The translations under genes were made by a program, and so were the position numbers. Source: Cyanothece sp. BG0011 (GTDB lineage Bacteria > Cyanobacteriota > Cyanobacteriia > Cyanobacteriales > Microcystaceae). Taken from it: 63,758 nucleotides of DNA. The stretch lies in the NCBI RefSeq assembly GCF_003013815.1, contig NZ_PRLH01000096.1:1-63758 (forward strand), in the 5' to 3' direction. Positions within the stretch are counted from its first letter, which is position 1, and the number at the start of each line of letters is the position of its first letter. This document shows positions 58,531-63,758 of this stretch, one piece after another. A model generated the notes under the pieces. That model was not told the origin of the DNA. It saw only the letters and a program-made list of their open reading frames with translations, and did no database searches.

Positions 58531-59364
58531 ATGGAAATAACCTGGCAAATTGCCAAAACTTACGAAGATATTTTGTATCATAAAGCTGATGGTATGGCCA
58601 AAATTACCATTAACCGTCCCCACAAACGCAACGCTTTCCGCCCAAAAACCGTCTTTGAATTATATGATGCCTTTTGTGATGCGAGGGAAGATAGTAACAT
58701 TGGGGTCATTTTACTCACCGGGGCCGGACCTCATACCGATGGAAAATACGCCTTTTGTTCCGGTGGGGACCAAAGTGTCCGGGGCCAAGCCGGATATGTA
58801 GACGATGCCGGGGTTCCTCGTTTAAATGTGCTAGACTTACAACGATTAATCCGATCGCTGCCTAAAGTGGTGATTGCCCTAGTGGCCGGATATGCCATCG
58901 GTGGCGGCCATGTCTTACATTTAATCTGTGACCTCACCATTGCTGCCGATAACGCCATTTTTGGACAAACCGGCCCAAAAGTGGGTAGTTTTGACGGTGG
59001 GTTTGGAGCCAGTTATTTAGCCCGTATTGTCGGACAAAAAAAAGCCAGAGAAATCTGGTTTCTCTGTCGTCAGTATAACGCACAACAAGCCTTAGACATG
59101 GGGTTAGTCAATTGTATCGTTCCCGTAGACCAATTAGAAGCAGAAGGGGTTCAATGGGCAACAGAAATCTTAGCCAAGAGTCCCATTGCCATTCGTTGTC
59201 TCAAAGCTGCTTTTAATGCTGACTGCGACGGACAAGCCGGGTTACAAGAGTTAGCAGGGAATGCCACCTTACTCTACTATATGACAGAAGAAGGAGCAGA
59301 AGGAAAACAAGCCTTTTTAGAGAAGCGTCCCCCTAATTTTCGGCAATATCCCTGGTTACCCTAA
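58531..59364 (+). CDS. menB: 1,4-Dihydroxy-2-naphthoyl-CoA synthase (MenB)
   Basis: Closes the ring of o-succinylbenzoyl-CoA to make the naphthoquinol head of phylloquinone, the photosystem I cofactor. Crotonase fold markers: [54 protein letters not shown] and [20 protein letters not shown], the GxxS-like site of MenB. Ends FRQYPWLP as in homologues. Length 277. Its last nine bases overlap the convergent small HTH gene. Confidence 0.96.
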   Translation: MEITWQIAKTYEDILYHKADGMAKITINRPHKRNAFRPKTVFELYDAFCDAREDSNIGVILLTGAGPHTDGKYAFCSGGDQSVRGQAGYVDDAGVPRLNVLDLQRLIRSLPKVVIALVAGYAIGGGHVLHLICDLTIAADNAIFGQTGPKVGSFDGGFGASYLARIVGQKKAREIWFLCRQYNAQQALDMGLVNCIVPVDQLEAEGVQWATEILAKSPIAIRCLKAAFNADCDGQAGLQELAGNATLLYYMTEEGAEGKQAFLEKRPPNFRQYPWLP

Positions 59365-59631
59365 AATCAGGTTTTGATACTGAGCCACGTCAACCACCTC
59401 TTGCAAGTCCAACCCCAACACCTCGACAATGCTCATTGCATTCTCAAGTTCCACTGCTTTTCCCCGAAAAAATCTTTCAATGGTACTACGAGACACCTGA
59501 AACTCTAACTTTTCTTCGATGTCTTCATAGGTGATACGTTTACCACCCTTTCGCTTTTGAGCTTCTCTGAGTTTCCGTTTTCCAGTCTCTGTGACTGCAA
59601 TACTTCTTCGGGACTTGTGCGCTGGTGTCAT
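59356..59631 (-). CDS. Small HTH protein between menB and trpD
   Basis: About 91 residues from the ATG at 59631 ([20 protein letters not shown]). It contains [20 protein letters not shown] and [20 protein letters not shown], a helix-turn-helix like that found at the N-terminus of many large cyanobacterial NB-ARC/WD40 signalling proteins, here standing alone. The frame is open to 59727 with a GTG start, but that would overlap trpD and lacks the family's look. It converges on menB by nine bases and is divergent from trpD, so it could regulate either; inference only. Confidence 0.72.
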   Translation of the reverse strand: MTPAHKSRRSIAVTETGKRKLREAQKRKGGKRITYEDIEEKLEFQVSRSTIERFFRGKAVELENAMSIVEVLGLDLQEVVDVAQYQNLILG

Positions 59632-59719
59632 GGGGATCAATATTGACTCTCTATGCTCAGTATTCCCGTTTAGTTTGCTAATATTTTCATGTCCTAATCT
59701 TTCTACGTTTAAATAGTTA

Positions 59720-60769
59720 ATGGTCACTCAAGATTCTTTAGAATTTACACAAAGCTTATTACAACAACTGCTTGATGGTCAGTCTTTATCCCAAACCCAA
59801 GCCTCTCAACTGATGCAAGGGTGGTTAAACGAAGCCATTCCCCCAGTCTTATCCGGGGCTATTTTAGTCACCCTTCAAGCAAAAGGAGTCTCGGCCGATG
59901 AACTCGCGGGAATGGCCCAAGTGTTGCAACAACAGTCAAGGCAAGATCAACCCATCTCCCATGATGTCCCTGTTATCGATACCTGTGGCACCGGAGGGGA
60001 TGGGGCCTCAACCTTTAATATTTCCACGGCGGTGGCCTTTATTGCGGCAGCGGCCGGGGTGAAAGTGGCTAAACATGGCAACCGCTCCGCTTCAAGTAAA
60101 GTCGGTTCTGCTGATGTTTTAGAATATTTAGGGGTTAAACTCTCAGCTAACCCCCAAAAAGTCGCCGAAGCCTTGGAAACTGTGGGGATTACTTTCTTAT
60201 TCGCCCCCGGTTGGCACCCTGCTATGAAGCACGTGGCCCCGTTACGGAAAACGTTAAAAGTGCGTACTATCTTTAATTTATTAGGTCCCTTGGTCAACCC
60301 TTTACGTCCCACCGGTCAAATGATTGGGGTTTATCATCCTCAATTTATTCGTCCCATGGCCGAAGCGTTAAATCAATTGGGAATTTCTCAAGCCATGGTG
60401 TTACATGGCCGTGAAACCCTCGACGAAGCAGGGTTAGGCGATGTAACCGATGTGGCGTTTTTAAACAAGGGTGAGGTCAGTTTGGGAGAAATTGACCCCA
60501 AAGCATTAGGGTTAACTTCTGTTCCTTTAACGGCTTTAAAAGGGGGCAATGTGGAGGAAAATGCCACGATTTTAACCAAGGTGTTACAAGGAAAAGGAAC
60601 CCAAGCTCAACAGGATGCAGTGGCGTTAAATGCTGCGTTAGCTCTGCAACTGGGTCAGATTGTTCCTTGGCAAGATCATCAACAAGCCATCGCAACCGCT
60701 AAAGATATCCTTAATAGTGGGGCTGCTTGGGATAAATTGACCCATTTAGTTCAATTTTTGAACGATTGA
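59720..60769 (+). CDS. trpD: Anthranilate phosphoribosyltransferase
   Basis: Second step of tryptophan synthesis, joining anthranilate and PRPP in the cytosol. The PRPP site is [20 protein letters not shown], with [20 protein letters not shown] for anthranilate/metal binding and [20 protein letters not shown]. Metal-ligand region: [20 protein letters not shown]. Length 349 is normal. Alone, as trp genes usually are in cyanobacteria. It starts 88 bases from the divergent HTH gene. Confidence 0.96.
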   Translation: MVTQDSLEFTQSLLQQLLDGQSLSQTQASQLMQGWLNEAIPPVLSGAILVTLQAKGVSADELAGMAQVLQQQSRQDQPISHDVPVIDTCGTGGDGASTFNISTAVAFIAAAAGVKVAKHGNRSASSKVGSADVLEYLGVKLSANPQKVAEALETVGITFLFAPGWHPAMKHVAPLRKTLKVRTIFNLLGPLVNPLRPTGQMIGVYHPQFIRPMAEALNQLGISQAMVLHGRETLDEAGLGDVTDVAFLNKGEVSLGEIDPKALGLTSVPLTALKGGNVEENATILTKVLQGKGTQAQQDAVALNAALALQLGQIVPWQDHQQAIATAKDILNSGAAWDKLTHLVQFLND

Positions 60770-60993
60770 ATGAACTGACCGAAAAAAAGGATTCCAAGTC
60801 TCCTATTTCAAGGGGATGAAAAGCGGTCGAGGGATGGCGAGTTTTCCTTGTTTCAAGCCTCCAACTTGAGGTGGAGGTAATTCTAAATTCTACATTCTAA
60901 ATTCTACATTCTGATTGACCAACCTTGTTAATTTGAATCCTCACCCGTTACACTAAAAAGGAGATTAATATTCCTTTACAAAGTGCGATCGCC
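60770..60993. other. Intergenic trpD-hydrolase with repeat and HIP1
   Basis: No gene. Contains a CCTCCA..TGGAGG hairpin near 60858-60877, the heptamer tandem repeat at 60881-60908 and a HIP1 octamer at 60985-60992, one base before the hydrolase ATG, where a ribosome site would normally be. Confidence 0.45.
60881..60908. repeat. Heptamer tandem repeat (STRR)
   Basis: Four seven-base units alternating TTCTAAA, TTCTACA, TTCTAAA, TTCTACA, followed by a partial TTCTG. It has the same alternating single-base variant pattern as the repeat at 30543-30577, though the unit differs. Confidence 0.82.
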
Positions 60994-61875
60994 ATGCAAA
61001 TAGCTGATCTTTCTTCTCAGTCTCCCTCTCGTGGACAATATTGGCAATGGCAAGGCCATAACATTTATTATGTCCAAGCTGGAAAAAAACAGCCTAACCG
61101 TCATCCTTTACTATTAATACACGGGTTTGGCGCATCTACTGATCATTGGCAGAAAAATATTGCTCAATTACAAGAAGATTTTGAAGTTTGGGCGATTGAC
61201 TTATTAGGGTTTGGCCGCTCTGCTAAACCCAAATTACAATATAGTGGGGATCTTTGGCGCGATCAATTAAAAGCTTTTATCACAGAAATTATCGGTCAAC
61301 CTGTTATTTTAGCAGGTAATTCTTTAGGGGGTTATGCTTCCCTTTGTGTGGCGGCTCAATGTCCAGAAACCGCTAAAGGACTGATTTTACTCAATAGTGC
61401 AGGACCGTTTAGTGATACCCAAAAAGTAACTAAACCTAAAAGAGTCCAAAAAATAACTCGCTCTATTTTATTACAACCTTGGGCAAGTTATTTATTGTTT
61501 CAATATATGCGTCGTCCTGGAACGATTCGTAAAACGTTGAACAAAGTTTATTACAATAAAGAAGCGGTGACAGAACAGTTAGTTAATGATATTTATCGTC
61601 CGTCTTGTGATGTGGGGGCAGCGCAAGTGTTTGCCTCAGTGTTCAAAACTCCCCAAGGGGAAACCGTCGATAACTTATTAACACAATTACCTCATCCATT
61701 ACTAATGTTATGGGGAGAAAAAGATCCTTGGATGAATGCGCAAGAAAGAGGCAAAAAATACCGTCAATATTATCCTAATTTAAGAGAATATTATTTAGAA
61801 GCCGGCCATTGTCCCCATGATGAAATTCCCGAAAAAGTTAACAGTTTAATTAAAGATTGGGTAATGAGTTTATAA
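60994..61875 (+). CDS. Alpha/beta-fold hydrolase
   Basis: A 293-residue hydrolase: HPLLLIHGFGASTDHWQKNI at the oxyanion/HG site, WAIDLLGFGRSAKP, then the nucleophile Ser in LAGNSLGGYASLCVAAQ. MLWGEKDPWMNAQERGKKYR carries the catalytic Asp and LEAGHCPHDEIPEKVNSLI the His. The fold is shared by haloalkane dehalogenases, esterases and plant/cyanobacterial chlorophyll-related hydrolases, so the substrate is open. HIP1 precedes the start. Confidence 0.88.
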   Translation: MQIADLSSQSPSRGQYWQWQGHNIYYVQAGKKQPNRHPLLLIHGFGASTDHWQKNIAQLQEDFEVWAIDLLGFGRSAKPKLQYSGDLWRDQLKAFITEIIGQPVILAGNSLGGYASLCVAAQCPETAKGLILLNSAGPFSDTQKVTKPKRVQKITRSILLQPWASYLLFQYMRRPGTIRKTLNKVYYNKEAVTEQLVNDIYRPSCDVGAAQVFASVFKTPQGETVDNLLTQLPHPLLMLWGEKDPWMNAQERGKKYRQYYPNLREYYLEAGHCPHDEIPEKVNSLIKDWVMSL

Positions 61876-61896
61876 CTTTTAAAAGCTAGATCATGA

Positions 61897-62388
61897 TTAA
61901 TTATTCATGATCAAATAGCTTTTCCAGACAGAGTCTTGATCAGAGGTTTTGTTATCTTTACTCAACAGTCGCCAGGTTTTACCTTCTGCTTGGCGTTGTA
62001 GATAAACATCAAATTTGTTTTGATTTTGTTTAACTTTTTGACTGGGTAAAATAAGTTTTAAATTGTAGGTTCCGGTTAGATGATAACTGGGAAGATTACT
62101 AATAGTAACAGGGTCTATTTTTTTGACATTAATATTGCTAATATCTAACTGAGGTTTTTGGGTCTTTAACTGTTCACTTAAGGGGTTTAAACGTTGACTC
62201 AGTTGAAGGGCGATCGCTTGCTTGACAATTTTACCATCAGGAGCAAATTCTAGAGGAACCGCCTTGCTTTGACAAGCGGTTAAAACGACACAAAAAAAGA
62301 TCATCAATAATCCCTTAATTAAGTCTTGTTTCCGAAAGGATACAGATGAATAAAGATTTGGTATCATAAACATCATCATTAATAACAA
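61897..62388 (-). CDS. Lipoprotein of unknown function
   Basis: A 163-residue predicted lipoprotein. The lipobox VVLTAC places the lipidated Cys at about residue 39. The first 20 residues before the hydrophobic core are longer than usual, so a start at a later Met (for example before IPNLYSSV) is possible. The mature part is beta-rich (YHLTGTYNLKLILPSQKVKQ) with the end VWKSYLIMNN. No family recalled. It converges on the hydrolase and is divergent from the following membrane protein gene. Confidence 0.65.
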   Translation of the reverse strand: MLLMMMFMIPNLYSSVSFRKQDLIKGLLMIFFCVVLTACQSKAVPLEFAPDGKIVKQAIALQLSQRLNPLSEQLKTQKPQLDISNINVKKIDPVTISNLPSYHLTGTYNLKLILPSQKVKQNQNKFDVYLQRQAEGKTWRLLSKDNKTSDQDSVWKSYLIMNN

Positions 62389-62416
62389 TTATTTAGTTTA
62401 TCAAGAAACGAAACCT

Positions 62417-63043
62417 ATGAATAATTTTCGTCTTGAACCCTTTTTATGGATTCATGTAGCGGGTTTAGCCCTTACCCCTTTATTATTAATTGTCATGTGG
62501 ATAGGATTCGCCGTGAGTGATCCTTGGCCATTTTATTGGGCAGAATTAGTTCTCGTTGGGGTCATAGGAGTTATCCCTATTCTCTGGATGCAATGGACAA
62601 AACCCTTTGACTTTTTTAGCCTTCTTTTCTTAGCTGTCAGACCCAGTAGTTTAACAGAAGAACAAAGAAAACTATTGCGCCTTTTGAAAACCCGAAAAAA
62701 TAAAATCTTTCATAGTATAACAGCCATCGGATTACTAGGAATCGGTGGGTTACTCTATCAATTAGCCCCCTTTGCAGCGGTGACCGCATCTATATTACCC
62801 CAATGGCGTATCTTAGGATTAGCGATCGCAGCAATAGCCTTCTTATTGTGTAACCTATTTGTGCAAGTTCCGGTCAGTGTTTTAGGAATATTATCCACCT
62901 CAGAAAAAACCTGGTTAGCGACCGAACCGATTCCCTTAGATCAAGTTAGCAGTCATTTTACTGTCATCGGATTACGAGTGAATAAAATCTTTTTAATTCC
63001 TACTCTCAACTCAACATCAAATGTGACCGAAACAACTACATAA
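62417..63043 (+). CDS. Low-complexity-tail membrane protein (cyanobacterial)
   Basis: A 208-residue membrane protein with four to five helices: FLWIHVAGLALTPLLLIVMW, WAELVLVGVIGVIPILWMQW, FHSITAIGLLGIGGLLYQLA and ILGLAIAAIAFLLCNLFVQV. It ends in a low-complexity Ser/Thr/Asn tail (TLNSTSNVTETTT). I recognise the cyanobacterial 'low-complexity tail membrane protein' type; its function is not known. Start at the ATG 62417. Confidence 0.75.
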   Translation: MNNFRLEPFLWIHVAGLALTPLLLIVMWIGFAVSDPWPFYWAELVLVGVIGVIPILWMQWTKPFDFFSLLFLAVRPSSLTEEQRKLLRLLKTRKNKIFHSITAIGLLGIGGLLYQLAPFAAVTASILPQWRILGLAIAAIAFLLCNLFVQVPVSVLGILSTSEKTWLATEPIPLDQVSSHFTVIGLRVNKIFLIPTLNSTSNVTETTT

Positions 63044-63134
63044 TTTCTTCAGAATTGTGTAATCGGTATCAGCAAGGAGAAAATGACCTGAGTTATGCTA
63101 GAAAGCAGTGATGTTGACGAGATAGAAAACACCG

Positions 63135-63326
63135 ATGACCAACTCAACTATGACAGCCAACCCTCAAGCAGAAGCAGAAGTTTGGGAAAATCTACAACAA
63201 GCGATCGCTGATTGTTCAGGGTTTCAACAATGGCAGGCCCAACAAGACAAAGACGCTGATGGAGAATCCCTCGATCAACAAGTGCGTTCCTATCTGAGAG
63301 AAACCCTAGAAACCTTAGCCTATTAA
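63135..63326 (+). CDS. Small acidic hypothetical protein
   Basis: A 63-residue acidic protein (WENLQQAIADCSGFQQWQAQ, then VRSYLRETLETLAY) that looks helical. The pattern is like small conserved cyanobacterial proteins, but I cannot name a family. A second Met at residue 6 could be the start. A hairpin terminator follows at 63337-63353. Confidence 0.5.
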   Translation: MTNSTMTANPQAEAEVWENLQQAIADCSGFQQWQAQQDKDADGESLDQQVRSYLRETLETLAY

Positions 63327-63336
63327 TCCTGTGAAG

Positions 63337-63353
63337 GAGGGCTTTTCGCCCTC
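63337..63353 (+). terminator. Hairpin terminator
   Basis: GAGGGC (63337-63342) and GCCCTC (63348-63353) pair around TTTTC, 10 bases after the stop of the small ORF. The following AATTATTT is not a strong T-run, so efficiency may be moderate. Confidence 0.6.
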
Positions 63354-63758
63354 AATTATTTCCTCAAAGAATGGTTTAAGCAATGGCGAATAAGCTATCA
63401 TTCTATAATCAATCAATATTAATTATTAAGGATTAATTATAAAATAATTATATTAATGTCTTTTTTCGAGAGTTGAGAGATTCGATAACAAAACCAAAGT
63501 AACCCATTTCCCCAATGACCCAGAAGTGGTAATCTATAGGGTGGAAAAATAACATTAACATTTCGACTTCGCACTTCGACATTGCTCAGCGCAAGCTCGA
63601 TGTTAACCCTGAGCTTTGAAAGGAGTTCGGCGAGGCTCACTCGATCCGCTCAGTTTCCGCGTAGCCGAAGGGTTAAACATTCTCGCTCAGTCAAATTAAT
63701 CCTTGGGACACAGGGAGTCTGCCTCGGTGTAGTTTGCCCTACACGCCAGTTAGTACCA
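63354..63758. other. Repeat-rich intergenic tail of the window
   Basis: No convincing gene. It contains direct-repeat fragments (CTTCGACTTCGCACTTCGAC near 63561), dispersed-type repeats around GCTCAGCGCAAGCTCGATGT, and a GTGTAG/CTACAC hairpin at 63727-63744. A minus-strand frame here (QTTPRQTPCVPRINLTERE) could be a decayed protein tail entering from beyond the edge. Probably the edge of another insertion element. Confidence 0.4.

Noticed and set aside
59632-59727. Longer form of the small HTH protein from a GTG
   Set aside because: It would overlap the trpD start and its extra residues do not look like the domain.
63437-63640. Minus-strand 67-codon frame near the right edge
   Set aside because: Spans repeat sequence, no ribosome site or recognisable protein pattern.

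Overview
The window looks like chromosome of a unicellular cyanobacterium close to Crocosphaera/Cyanothece. Supporting signs are low GC, recurrent HIP1 octamers (GCGATCGC, e.g. 17700, 21390, 43731, 60985), and typical cyanobacterial genes: ndhS, psb27, flv3, ycf46, ycf35, an SLH-porin, System II cytochrome c biogenesis genes, menB, and citramalate synthase for isoleucine. The genus is inferred from gene content and composition; no database was searched. No rRNA, tRNA or CRISPR array was seen. Layout, 1-6 kb: a decayed IS607-like TnpB element cut by the left edge, cimA with a broken 3' end, a MazF-like toxin/antitoxin pair, a small secreted protein, and an SLC13/TrkA-C transporter with an apparent 5' frameshift. 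6-10 kb: a polysaccharide block on the plus strand (O-antigen-ligase-like membrane protein and two glycosyltransferases), then ndhS. 10-19.4 kb: HAS-barrel protein and histidine kinase, then a minus-strand run (pheS, aldehyde dehydrogenase, dus, membrane-tethered TAXI protein, rsmI) meeting a PfkB sugar kinase at a shared CATG. 19.7-23.4 kb: membrane-anchored glycosyltransferase, then a ribbon-helix-helix protein, Ycf46 AAA ATPase and Ycf35 in a row, closed by a clear terminator. 23.4-29.1 kb: minus-strand genes (conserved hypothetical, HpnB-like glycosyltransferase, FetB-like permease, thioredoxin-fold protein, TPR protein, psb27). 29.1-30.6 kb: a second IS607-like element with intact tnpB, a tnpA stub and a plausible guide-RNA end. 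30.6-39 kb: fused dipeptide-type ABC ATPase, flv3, a striking C-rich/G-rich tract, an amino-acid ABC permease, a PIG-V-like mannosyltransferase, a MITE-like element, a methyltransferase and a secreted protein. 39-46.3 kb: SLH porin; folC, ccdA and ccs1; a TPR-like protein; a lipase-like hydrolase. 46.3-54 kb: a MITE, an exported hydratase-fold protein, a GT39-TPR protein, another glycosyltransferase, a small protein, an SLC12-type transporter and a second MITE of the 37.4-kb family. 54-63.7 kb: acyltransferase, ahcY, exoD, methyltransferase, a 5'-truncated membrane protein gene, menB, a small HTH protein, trpD, an alpha/beta hydrolase, a lipoprotein, a small membrane protein and a repeat-rich end. 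Most genes are metabolic housekeeping and cell-surface synthesis in short operons rather than one large system. The parts most worth a second look are the two tnpA-stub/tnpB elements, the RHH-Ycf46-Ycf35 group with its structured leader and operator-like palindrome, the membrane-tethered TAXI protein, the exported hydratase, the G/C tract after flv3, and single-base frame breaks in cimA, the SLC13 gene and perhaps the O-antigen ligase gene, which could be decay or assembly error.
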